The position numbers and the translations under genes are program-made. The notes below the pieces were generated by a model. It saw nothing but the letters and a program-made list of their open reading frames with translations. It did no database searches and was not told where the DNA came from. From the NCBI RefSeq assembly GCF_963422355.1, contig NC_085098.1:5157265-5221264 (forward strand): a stretch of DNA of 64,000 nucleotides. Direction: 5' to 3'. Positions 48,001-58,312 of this stretch are shown here, piece by piece (within the stretch, counting starts at the first letter, position 1; every line of letters begins with the position of its first letter). The DNA comes from Corticium candelabrum. Lineage: Eukaryota > Porifera > Homoscleromorpha > Homosclerophorida > Plakinidae.

Positions 48001-48474
48001 AGTAGCCCACCCATGCACGTAGACAATACCATTGACTGCATTCTTCAGATCAAAGCGAGGAGTCGCCGATCCCGAGTAATCATTGAAGTCAAATTCGACC
48101 GTAATCTGGGACGACGCAGCAAAACTGATAATTGCGACTCGGATCGATTTGGTGCATGTGACCGTTAAGGCGTGGTCGATCATCAGACTGACAAAGTATT
48201 TTTGCTTAACGAAGTTGGCACTGCCGATGCTACCGGAATTGTCCATAACAAAGAGAAGATCAATCTTGTTGGGATCCGGAGTTGAACGAGATCCTCCTCG
48301 AAAGACAGGTCTGGCATTTAAATCTTCGAATCCGTCGGTAAAGATCGAGAAAAACTTCTGATTTAACTTTGCAGCATTGACGCTAACGGAATCTGCATTG
48401 ACCAAAACGTGCACATACACAGCAATAAATGCACAAACTGCCAACTGAAGTGAGAGTCTTCTAGTCACATCCAT
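45043..48474 (-). CDS. VTS-C: secreted vWA-tyrosinase-SRCR3 protein
   Basis: Eight exons on the minus strand: 48474-47688, 47610-47457, 47394-46941, 46871-46362, 46269-46266, 46211-45894, 45814-45485, 45422-45043; 2937 nt, 978 residues, in frame throughout. Signal peptide MDVTRRLSLQLAVCAFIAV; vWA with DNSGS, TNTAG and LTDGRSN; tyrosinase CuA in GAGFFPWHR and LPYWDW; CuB in RHNTLHNRFG and LHHCFIDKLWYDW; RKKRQ site; short linker with ELFTTERPYTPEPDL in place of B's longer Pro/Glu region; three six-cysteine SRCR domains; tail VIKVPGPITKVARR. Nearest relative is VTS-D: they share 5' UTR, upstream region and linker. Compared with D it lacks two codons in exon 4 (TPGYTL versus TPGVVYTL). Confidence 0.92.
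46266..46269 (-). other. 4-nt microexon of VTS-C
   Basis: CCTG between CCGCAG and GTGAGTCAC on the minus strand. Confidence 0.85.
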
Positions 48475-49060
48475 GCTGGCTTGATCCTAACTGTGATGAA
48501 GTACCGAATTGCATCTGCACTTGTAGCCGACGAACAATGCCGCAAGCGTAATTTGTACGTAGGCAATGTGTTCAGTAAAGTGTTCGCGGTGAAATTCGTA
48601 ACAATCAGTGCTTTGTTGTAGGAAGGCACTTCCACAATCATGCGTCTGTGCGTGGTGTTTGAGACGGATACGTAGACCACAGACAATGGAATGAGTTCAT
48701 GCAGTTTTCTGTTGAACTGTGTGTGTGTGTGTGGGGTGTGTGTGTGTGTGTGTGTGTGTTTACCTCATTTAACACTTTTGGTGTCAAAGCCACTCAAAAA
48801 ATGTGTAATACCTGGTAGTGGCTATATACCCATGAGTTTCTTTTCCACCCTTTGCCAACGTTCACCAGCTGCCAACAGAAGTTAAGTCGCGGGCGTTGGA
48901 ACCGGGGAACTGGGGCACGTTCCTCCTCAACTATTCCAATGTAAGAAGGATGACAGACGTAGAAACTGACACCGACATGACACACTGAACTACACTGAAC
49001 TAACACTATAGTGTTACATTTGGTTTCCTGTTTTATACAGTGTAGCATTCATAGATATGA
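48475..49060 (-). promoter_or_regulatory. VTS-C upstream region, duplicated at VTS-D
   Basis: Near-copy of 61770-62384. Shared start-proximal CGGTACTTCATCACAGTTAG, GT-rich tract (48719-48760) and ACACTGAACTAACACTATAG. The match ends exactly at ATAGATATGA/T, where the Helitron insertion begins. It presumably holds the promoter; no TATA box is obvious. Confidence 0.6.
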
Positions 49061-49194
49061 TCTTATACTATAATACGCGAACGCTCAGGAACGCCCACTT
49101 TTGTCTGTCCACATGTCCACAAGTCTGTCTGTCCACATGTCCACAAGTCTGTCTGTAACGCGCCGATCGACACGACGCCGGTTAGACAATATGC

Positions 49195-51045
49195 AGCCAC
49201 TCTCAACAACAGAATCCTCTACAACTTTGGCTAAACCACAAACACAATTTGATCGAAGACTACGCACGGACATGTACCGAAGAAGCAGAAACAAAGGCTT
49301 TGAGTGACATACAAACCATTCTAGGTGAATCAGGTATGTATGTGTGTATACACATGCATTTACGTGTTTTCACATATTACTTTCTAGACTGATCTACTAA
49401 GTAATGATTCACTGCAACTGCAGTAGTAGCAAATTGCTACATCAACTCAGCAAATGTCAGTAATATGGTTGTGCATGTTTACAGGAATCACGTGTGCTGA
49501 GCTCGGGCTGCCTGACGTTGGCCCATTGCAACTATTACATGACAATGTAGACAGAAACGTTGAGGCTGAATATGCTGAAGTCAACAAAATCAAACTAAAC
49601 AATGAAAGTCTATGACAGAATTGTCAGCGCTGTTGATGAGCTACAACAAGGTCGCCCAGCATGTTGCCAGGCATACTTTCTTGACGACCCAGGAGGAAGC
49701 GGAAAAACTTGTATGCTCTGCAATACACTAATTGCACGTCTGCGAGCACATGGCATTCAGGTACGTCTACAAGTAAATATCAATTTACAGTGCGGTAGTC
49801 TATACCTAACAATGCGCATACATTCTTGATTTCAGGTTGGAGCAACAGCATGGACAGGCATTGCAGCCAATCTTCTGCCTGGAGGTAGAACAGTCCACAG
49901 CTTATTTAAGCTTCCGGTTCCAATCTTGGACACGAGCACATGCAACGTCAAGCAAACCTCCAGCTATGCTGCTATGCTGCGTTCAATGAGTCTCATTATT
50001 ATTGATAAAGCCTCAATGATGCCGTTGCATGCATTGCATGCTATTGACAAACTGCTACGAGATCTCATCAATGAGGATATTCCCTTTGGTGGCAAAATCT
50101 TCTTGCTTGGTGGAGACTTCCGGCAAGTTCTTCCAGTAATGCTACATGCCTCACGTACATTAATAGTCGAAAACTGCCTCAAACGATTATCACTGTGGCC
50201 ACTCTTTACAATAATCAAGTTGACACAAAACATGCGTGTGCAGCAGGATCAACAACAATTTTCGAAATGGGAACTGCAACTTGGTAACGAGCAACTACAT
50301 ACTGTATGATCTTCCAGACTCAGTCGATATTCCGACGAAGTGTATAGTTTCAAGCGACGTCATTGATACCGTTTTAGCAGATCTATCTTCTGATCTCACA
50401 ACCACTGTCTTACTGACACCTAAAAACGAGGCATCGTTGGCTTTACTAAATAACCAGGTACTAAACAGACTGGAAGGAGAAAAGCGTCTGTATCTCAGTG
50501 TGGATAGAGTGGTTTGTGACAATAAGGAAGAAGAACAAAATTATCCTCTTGAGTTTATTAACAGTTTAACACCATCTGGTCTGCCAGAACATAAACTCTA
50601 GCTAAAGGTTGGATGTATCATCATGTCGTTACGTAATCTAGATTTGCGAAATGGGCTGTGCAATGGAACTCGACTAATTGTCAGACACTTGCATAACCAT
50701 GTAATTGATGCAGAAGTCATAGCTACACAGAGCCATCAACGTGTTCTAATACCACGCGTCAAACTGGCACCATCTGACGTCAACTTGCCATTTATATTGG
50801 AACGACGTCAATTTCCTATAAGATTGGCGTACTCAATTACAATAAATAAATCGCAAGGCCAAACGTTCAGCAAAGTTGGTATCTACCTCCCGGCGCTAGT
50901 CTTTACGCATGGGCAACTGTACGTTGCCTTTTCTCGAGCAAGAGCATTGGCTGATATATCTCTACAGATCGATGAAACCACCACACAGGGCCTCATTGGC
51001 GACAAATCTGTAACTCACAATATTGTCTTTAGTGAAGTGTTGTAA
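49195..51045 (+). pseudogene. Helitron Pif1-like helicase region
   Basis: A pre-helicase part (EDYARTCTEEAETKALSDIQ, about 49245-49330) is spliced at G/GTATGT to a TTTACAG acceptor and GITCAELGLPDVGPLQLL. The Pif1 domain follows: Walker A DDPGGSGKT (49684-49711), an intron at 49761-49834, TAWTGIAANLLPGG, Walker B IIIDKASM, GGDFRQVLPV, TQNMR, then after a frame change near 50290 DLPDSVDIPTKC, and the C-terminal NKSQGQTF and LYVAFSRA motifs (50850-50945). Lesions: frameshift near 49603, Walker B Glu changed to Lys (DK instead of DE), frameshift near 50290, nonsense TAG at 50599-50601. No Rep endonuclease domain is visible. Non-functional copy. Confidence 0.85.
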
Positions 51046-51059
51046 TATAGTGCTAACTT

Positions 51060-52380
51060 ATTCTACTTCCTATGTGAACTTGATCTCACATTTTTAGAAT
51101 GTCTTCAATTTCCAGTAAGGTGCCTCTCCGGAAGACGATGCGACGAAACAGAAGGAACTTCTTCCGATTAGTAAAGACAGCGATGACACTGGCGGATCTA
51201 GAGAGGGTTCCGGGGGTTCCGAGGACCCCTAAAATTTTATGTGACGTCATCACGCGGCGATGACCGCGTACCAGCAATCGGACAGTACGAATGAGTCGTA
51301 CGGTACTCCTACTCTTTTTGTAGCCTACTAGGCGAGAACATCGGACACAATGCGCCAATTCAGCAAATGGAAGAGCGTGCTGAATGGCTTCACATCGTCA
51401 ATTGACATCTTTGTTTGGCTGCCCTAGAAAGTCGTCGCTTGAAAGAAGCTAGCCCTTTCAGACTTCAAGCTGCCAAGACATTCGAAAAACGTTGCGAAGG
51501 CTTCTTCTGTAAAATCGAGGCATTTCAGGCTTGCAGCCAGAAAAAAAGGTGTGGCGGATACGGCTCTGTGTGAGCCACGCCCCCACATTTCCCGGACCCG
51601 GAGACTGAAAGTGCTAGTTGAAATCAAACCGTGGCTTTTTGGCCCAGCTCGAACACTACCACTTCGTTACTTTCTTGCAATGATAATGTTTCAAATTAGT
51701 TGTTTTCCATCTCATGAAAATATATTTGATGGTCACAACATTCACAATTTCATGAAACCATATATGTCAATTATAGAAGCTTTTTTGGAAAAAGAAGAAA
51801 GAACAGTATCATTTGCCTGTCTAGCGAAAGACATGTAGGCTTGCAAATCAATTCAAATTGTCCGGTACTGTAGATTCATTAATTAATTAACGCATACTTC
51901 CGTTCTATGGTAAAGGTGATTAAATAACTAATTTATATCTGGAGGCGTGGCTGATCCTAACCTTTGTGACGTCACGGAACTCCATCCGAAAATCCTGAAT
52001 CCGCCTCTGGGTGACACAATTGTAGTACCCTACACAGAAGGTCGAAATCGAGTATCGAAACATCTATCAATACATGTAGTTACAAAAATTGTATCACTCG
52101 AAAGCGCCAGAGATAATTATATCTACGTGAAATTCAGGATATTGAAGACCCCACTACACAAGGATCGAATCATCGACACCAAACACAGTGACTCAAAACC
52201 ATTGTTTTTCTGATGATCAGGCGCTGTAATGTGTTCAGCTTAATTAAACATATTATTATTTGCTGTCTATGCTGGCAAGTTGGTGTAGTAGTAAAGCTAA
52301 TATATCATTCATATATAATATACACAACAGTTCTGTTACAATGAATGCGCTGCAATAATTGTGCTGCATGCAAACAAACC
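51060..52380. other. non-coding part of the Helitron with nested repeats
   Basis: Contains short repeat-like pieces (GGCGGATCTAGAGAGGGTTCCGG near 51195, GAATCCGCCTCTGGGTGAC near 51997) suggesting a nested element. A 95-codon frame (51551-51838) has no recognised domain. Confidence 0.4.
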
Positions 52381-52383
52381 CAC

Positions 52384-52397
52384 CGCCCATAGGGCGT
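52384..52397. repeat. Helitron 3'-end hairpin, first element
   Basis: CGCCC-ATA-GGGCG stem-loop followed by TGTCCTGCTATATA. The AT tract starts directly after it. Confidence 0.55.
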
Positions 52398-52403
52398 GTC
52401 CTG

Positions 52404-52404
<1 letters not shown>

Positions 52405-52475
<71 letters not shown>

Positions 52476-52512
52476 TATAAATATATATATATATATATAT
52501 AATATACATTAT
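52405..52512. repeat. (TA)n tract between two Helitron ends
   Basis: TA run with minor interruptions separating hairpin 1 from the second 5'-like end. Confidence 0.9.
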
Positions 52513-52520
52513 ATATATAG

Positions 52521-52935
52521 CCTATACTGTAGTACGCCAACCCACGCTTCCGCCTGTCTGGATGGATATCTGTAATGCGCCGATCGACACGACGCCGGTC
52601 TCCGATCGTCGTGAAACGCGACGGCCCGGTCGAGTTCAGCCGTTCAAGACGAACGGTCGAGTCGGACTTCGGCGACTTTGGCGTTCTGAAATGACATGAG
52701 CCGGAGTTTGTTTGTTCAATCAATTAACCGAGTATGCGGATGAGACGTGTGCTCGCCAGCCACTGTACGCCATCCTTTATTTCCCAGAGTGTAAGATGCG
52801 CCGGCTCACCGGGCCGCTTTTGCGTGCGTGCGTGCGTCCGTGTGTCACGGAAGGTGCGTCTTCTTTGCAGAAGTGGCGTACAACGATAGATTGCCAGCAC
52901 CCGGATTGCCACCGCCCCTAGGGCGGGTACTTAGT
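52521..52935 (+). mobile_element. short non-autonomous Helitron-like element
   Basis: The 5' end TATACTGTAGTACGCC and internal GCGCCGATCGACACGACGCC match the 5' end region of the large element (TATACTATAATACGCG at 49064; the same CGCCGATCGACACGACGCC at about 49162-49182). It ends with the CGCCCCTAGGGCG hairpin at 52911-52926 and CTTAGT. About 415 bp, no coding capacity. Confidence 0.65.
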
Positions 52936-53559
52936 TAATCACTAATACATTAATTAGCCTCGTTGTGCAGAGCCACGCCCTCTGAAGTAAATGTGGGACC
53001 CCTCAACTAAATCTACGTTTTTCAATTCAGCGGATTGTGTAATTGTTGTCATACGGGACTGCAACGATAGTAGTAGATGTTAGTAGTAGATAGTAGTAGA
53101 CCTGTATTCAAAGCCTTGACATTGGCAGAGAGCGTTTCAAGTAGTTTTCGCCTAGATAGTTTTGCTGTCGCGTATCTTGCAGAAATTAATTTAATTAATT
53201 CTAGCAGATTTGGACTTTCTTACCTTTTGTACACGTACTGCGGACACTGTGAGATCGCGTGCAGCGCAGTATTCCGAGGTCGACAGGTGTTCGTATCCGG
53301 GTTTTCTGCGTCACTTCGTCCCAGGATAATCTGGATGTTTCGTATTCGAGTAGCACTGCTGTGTCTGATACCAGTTGCGATAGCAAACCTACGTCTAGTA
53401 GCTTTGTTTCGTACAGACTTTTGTGTTTTATGTTAGCTGCTCTCTGTGTGTCCGCCAGTCTGTTCTAATTTTTGGCAATGTTTTTTAATGTCTAGCTAGG
53501 TGTTGAGTATCTAATATCTGGATATTGTCTTGTCTTTGACGTCCGTCCATCCGTCTGTC

Positions 53560-53848
53560 CGTCTATCTGTCTTTCTTTCTGTCTGCCTGCCTGCCTGCCT
53601 ACCTGCCTGCCTGTCTGTCTGTCTGTCTGTCTGTCTGTCAATTTCATTTATTGAAACACAAACTCTACGTTACATTTCTAACACTAACTACAAGAAATCT
53701 ACTGAGTTCAGCTTTAGTTTAATGCAAACTACTTTGGTAGTCTCTATTGTGTATGTTCTCATCTTCTTCTCCAGGGAAGACACGTGTCAGCTTGTGGAGG
53801 ATGACTTTATTGTTGCATCATTGTAATATTATTGAGAATTTTTTCTCC

Positions 53849-53883
<35 letters not shown>

Positions 53884-54700
53884 AGATCTCTGCAAGGACG
53901 AGGAGCTGGTGCATGGCTAGATGTCATCCCCACTTCTGCTAAGCATGCTTTAAAAACAAACAAGTTTTCTTTAGCGTCTTACCTGAGGTTGGGAGTGGCT
54001 CTACCTTTCACCAATTGGATTAGAAAGCGTAATTGTGGTCATGATTTGGATGAATACGGATACCATCTTTTAACCTGTAAATATGGGGGTGGACCTGTGT
54101 GGTCTCACAATTCAGTCTTAAATGGGTGGAGTGAGTGCCTGTCTGACCTTCACCTTCCCCATCAGACAGAACCAAGACATCAATACATCAATACTGAAGA
54201 CCGTCCAGACATAACAATGCTTGATTCAAATACTGGATAGAATTTGGATCTTGATGTGTCCCTGACTCATCTGTAGAGTCAGGACATTATTAGGAGGGCT
54301 AGCAAGGAAAATGGTCATGCTGCCACGACAAGAGAAGAAAAGAAAATGAAAAAATATTTAGAAGAGCTTGTTCCAGGAGGATATGTATCGAGATGTGTTC
54401 CTCTTGTGATAGAACATTTTGGGAGGTGGGGCACAAAGGCAGAGAATTTTTGCAGCATTTGTCACAACGGTCAGCAAATCCAGAAGCCAATTTTAATGCT
54501 TCCATGTTTATGTCGTATTGGAGAAAAAGATTTTGTACAATTCTGCAAAGATGCAATGCCAAAGTTATCCTTAGAAAACTTTCAAAACTGTGATCTAATC
54601 ATGGTGATTTAGATAGATTTTTAAAATCCTAGTGTATGTACAGGTAGAATCTGTATGAGAAAAATTATCTGTCTGTCTGTCTGTCTGTCTTTTTCTCTCC
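53560..54700 (+). mobile_element. LINE 3' part with CTGT tails
   Basis: Between two CTGT/CTGC repeats lies an open frame from about 53884 to 54240 (LQGRGAGAWLDVIPTSAKH, then RKRNCGHDLDEYGYHLLTC with the C-H-H-C zinc-knuckle pattern). Then 54303-54612 has EELVPGGYVSRCVPLVIEHF and, after a frame change near 54450, MFMSYWRKRFCTILQRCN. This is the typical C-terminal portion of a non-LTR element ORF2, related in type to but different from the elements at 1400 and 3316. The stop at 54238-54240 and the frameshift show it is dead. The CTGT run at 54668-54692 is probably its 3' tail. Confidence 0.7.
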
Positions 54701-54849
54701 GTGGTCATCATGTATTTTCTCTCCACGTTTGGCTGTTGTCATCTTCACGCTTGTATGATCATTGATTGCTTTTTGCAGCTAGTATAGCAAACCTGGTCTA
54801 TGCGGATGTAGTTAGTGAAAGTCGTTTTCGATCTCGAAATTAAGTTTTG

Positions 54850-55600
54850 TTCTTAGGTATTTCAACATGAACGTATCCCACAGATCCTCATAAAGACTTT
54901 CCTTGGCCAAATGGTTTTGGCCAATTGACGCAGGTTCTACTGTGTTAATTGCAGCTATTCCTGATACCGAATTTTAGTACTGAAATCAATCAAGCAATCA
55001 ATGACTTATTTGTAGCTGGGAATGGTGCAACAGTATGAGCTAGGAACATGCTTGAGGAAATGATACACAACAGCAAATAGTGAAACATATTTGTTTGATG
55101 GATCGTATTCAAGAAACGAGTTCACAACGTTTTCTTTGTTTGATATCAATTGTTTATTCATGATGTGCTCTGCAGGTTTATATACGGAGTACTGATGTCG
55201 ATCGAACACTCATGAGTGCAGAGTGTCAGATGGCGGCATTCTATCATCCTAATGGATCACAGGAATTCTTATAGACAGGCTTCAGTTGGCTTAATTGATA
55301 TTTTGTATTGCAACAGGTGTTTCTGAAGTACCTATAATGGCAGCCAGTTCCCATCCATACTGTGCCAAAGGATGAAGATAATGTATGTGTATTTTAACAG
55401 TTTTGATTTAGTAATACTCTCTAGATATTCTGTGTGTTTCAAGGTACTGCATACCTTTACTGCTGACTGCCCAGTCTACAAACAGTTTGAAAACAACTTG
55501 ATAAATGACCCTGATTGGGTACAGAAAAGAAAAAAGAAGATCAGGCAAGTGTCATGGATAACTACATGTTGCTGTATTAAAGCTACAATGCTTGCTACAA
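54850..55600 (+). pseudogene. unrecognised multi-exon gene relic, copy 1
   Basis: Protein-like blocks with splice-like borders: after TTGTTCTTAG (54857), [40 protein letters not shown] (about 55213-55272); after TGCAACAG, VFLKYL-stop-WQPVPIHTVPKDEDN (55320-55383); and, after an intron ending TTTCAAG, VLHTFTADCPVYKQFENNLI.NDPDWVQKRKKKIRQ (55443-55550). Copy 2 at 63330-64000 has the same blocks with Lys in place of the stop. No family recognised. A further block GVTHEMDLHEAGHIGGTLFAQ (about 55950-56015) may be the next exon. Confidence 0.45.
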
Positions 55601-55745
55601 CAGTAATATAGAAATCTGAAATTTGCATTTACAACCGCTTTTCATGAGTAATAGATCGTTGATTAGATTCCAGTAGAATTTTACTTGGACTGGTACATGT
55701 GTGACTGCAGAAGTTTTGTTGATGGTGACAAATAACAATTAAATT

Positions 55746-55747
<2 letters not shown>

Positions 55748-55815
<68 letters not shown>
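55748..55815. repeat. (GT)n microsatellite
   Basis: Pure GT run of about 68 bp. Confidence 0.95.
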
Positions 55816-55818
<3 letters not shown>

Positions 55819-56224
55819 CTTGATTTCGATGTTTTGGTGTGCAACAGGTCCAGTCTCTTTATGATACTTACATAGGTAATCTTTGATGATCACTTGATTA
55901 ATTTGCTTCAATTTGTTGTGTAGGGGCTTCTTGATTACTTGAAGAACAAGAAAGGTGTGACTCACGAAATGGATCTGCACGAAGCAGGTCACATTGGAGG
56001 GACACTGTTCGCTCAAGTGAGCTGTTAATTACAGAACGAAAAGACCATTTTGACTAACACACAGTATCATTTCTGTCTACATCAATATACGACTAAATAG
56101 ACCAAATCAAATAGACCAAATGTGAGTCTCAGAGTATAGCCCAGGCCTAGCTATGTATAGGGTTCCGTCTTTCTGATCTGCTATTTTAGGAAGATGCTGT
56201 TGCTTTACTGTCTTTATGCGGTTC

Positions 56225-56410
56225 GTGTGGAACGAATTGGCAAGCGACAGTCCAACAGTACTGCATGTGTGAACAATATGTTCAACTGGAACTGGTGATA
56301 GTAAGACAAACTGTTGTGAGAATAACTATTTTGCCTGAACCCATGCACGGTGTGTTTTGCAGTCTGTAATATATGTAGCTCTCTTGTTGACGTGACCGCT
56401 CACTCTGTGA
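56225..56410 (-). pseudogene. SRCR relic (paired with 34553-34745)
   Basis: Minus-strand remnants of SRCR3 (landmarks ACTGCAAAACACACCGTGCATGGG and AGTTATTCTCACAACAG). The GGCAAGCGACAGTCCAA stretch at 56239-56256 also occurs next to the kelch pseudogene at 19557, so a kelch-receptor relic adjoins it. Confidence 0.6.
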
Positions 56411-56439
56411 CAGCTCATGGTGTGTGCATGTGACAGGAA

Positions 56440-58090
56440 TAATGTCATGCGGGAAACGAATGAAAGACGTGCTTCTCAGGCGGACAAAAAGTTGTCCAGA
56501 TTACCAAAAGTTTGCGTGGCTATTACAGTAGGGATAACATACAGGTATATCTAGATTAGAACACAAAGAACAGGCGTGTGGACAGCGCTTCAGTGAACAG
56601 TTAGTACGGAACTATAGTCTCCACTTTGTCTCTTACCGATTGGGGTGCACGCTGGAAACGACATACTGGATGGTAGACTTGCGCAGTTCGGTATTGCGAG
56701 GGCTACGTAAAATCCGGGTACCTTAGGCTATCTCTTTGGACTTACCGCCTCTGTGGTTGACTTTACAGCTGGTTAGACTGTTGTTCTTTGTGGTAAAATT
56801 TGTAAGATAAATCTTTGTTAGATCTGCAGATTCATGATTTAATTATTTATTTACAATAATTAACTTAATTAATATATTGTTTAGTTGACTTCCAAAAATC
56901 ATACAGTTTGATCAATGTTATATCATTGCCATAGCTAGTAGGCTTGATTTGGCGTCTTGTTGTGTAGTGAATCTAAACCTTGTCATCTGTTCTATATTAC
57001 ATGCGCTGTTCTTTCTGTAATTAATTAATACACTAATGTGTAGTTGATTTTTTGTAGATTAATAAAAAGATAGCAACCGTTTGTGTTTATGAGATTATTA
57101 ATCGGTTGATTGCTTGTTTGCAAATATTTTTCCCTTCGAGTGATAAGATGTGTTGTGCAGTGGCTCCTTGTGAATCATGACGAGAGCTGTACCTAAATGA
57201 AGCAGCTTACATCAGTGGAGTACTGTTTGCTCAACATTGTCACAGTGTACAGTTGAAATCTATTATTATGATAAACCAAACACAAACTCAGTTGTGCACC
57301 CTTGCTTCTAACTTTGTCAGGATTTGATTCAGCAATCCATTTAGACGATAATGCTGTGTTTTGCAGCTTCTACTTGAATCTGATGTCTTGATTTTTGTCT
57401 GTTTAGGTTGTCACTGTCAACTCCAGTACAGTTTTCGGAAATGAGACAGAGTGGGATAAAGACTGCCAGTTGACAATTAAGATGAAGTCGGTCAGTCAGT
57501 GCAGCTATTGCACATTTCTGACTATTGCAGGTGCTGTTGCTGTAGTGCATGGTGAGGCGTGGTACCATGAATGCCTGACGATTTATGAATCACGCATTCA
57601 CTTCAGTCACTACAGCTGCATTCTTTGTTATGTGCAGGTGAAGTGATGTCGTCAAAGGTAGATGTCTTTTCAAACACATCATGACTTTAGTTAATATGCA
57701 ATGCTTTTAGATTAGTAAATTTGGTGAATACCTGATCTGTTATGCTAGCAACTCAATAATCCTTTTTGTAACATGGATTTATTATCATATTTATTGGTCT
57801 ATGTAAACACTTTGGTAGCTTGTCCATGATACATACATAGTCAGATATGGATTTTGCTGCAAGAGAATGGTCAAAATCCAACTACATTTTTTAAAGAGTT
57901 TTGAGCAGTATATTTACTGTTGTGTGCACAAATTCGATAGACCGTGTAGTGTCTCACTTTATGAGACTACAATAGACAATCAATGAAGCAAGCATGGTGT
58001 CTAGCTGCAATAAATTGTTACAAGTATAAAGTGAATTGTGTTTTGTTGCACTTGATACCAGGATCCCAGCATGCAATGGTTGTAACTCTT
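56440..58090. repeat. VTS 3'-flank block, copy at VTS-D
   Basis: Inverted relative to 32510-34550 and in the same orientation relative to its gene as 20160-21065. Contains TTAATTAATTA spacers and the unrecognised exon blocks. Confidence 0.8.
57155..57640 (+). pseudogene. unrecognised conserved exon pair (relic), copy 2
   Basis: After TTGTGCAG: ELYLNEAAYISGVLFAQHCH, then a gap with stops, then VVTVNSSTVFGNETEWDKDC and CQLTIKMKSVSQCSYC (57410-57530). Homologous to 33395-32990 (minus). Family unknown. Confidence 0.4.
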
Positions 58091-58312
58091 TATTCTGTTT
58101 TTGTTTAGCCTAGTACTGGATACTGTCTTAGGTCCTTTTTGATTTTGTCTGTTACTGTTGTGTGTCTCATCTAGTAGAGAGTCAGTGATCACTAGACTAG
58201 TGATAGTGCTGCATCTACTTGTTAAATACACACCAGACTTTTTTGTATAAAGGTTGCTCTTTTAGTTGACATCAATTTACTTATATAAGTCATTAGCAAT
58301 TGGCTACTTGTT

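Larger units (their letters stand above)
49061..52935 (+). mobile_element. composite Helitron insertion (about 3.9 kb)
   Basis: Boundaries follow from comparing C and D upstream regions: D has uninterrupted ATAGATATGATAATCAC at 62374-62390, while here 3,875 bp sit between ...ATAGATATGA and TAATCAC.... The insert starts TCTTATAC and lies between A and T with no target duplication, as Helitrons do. A GC-rich hairpin (CGCCCCTAGGGCG) lies about 8-10 nt from the right end, which reads CTTAGT rather than a perfect CTRR. A second 5'-like end (CCTATACTGTAGTACGCC at 52521) and second hairpin (CGCCCATAGGGCG at 52385) indicate an autonomous-type element followed by a short non-autonomous one. Confidence 0.75.
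52936..55615. repeat. upstream segment of VTS-C, duplicated at VTS-D
   Basis: Matches 62385-64000 (TAATCACTAATACATTA, CAGAGCCACGCCCTCT, GCAGCGCAGTATTCCGAGGTCG, GAGTACTGATGTCGATCGAACAC). This copy keeps a LINE body of about 1.1 kb that is mostly missing in the other copy. Confidence 0.85.

Noticed and set aside
51551-51838. 95-codon frame inside the Helitron insertion
   Set aside because: No recognisable domain and no conserved partner in the window; left as unknown non-coding.
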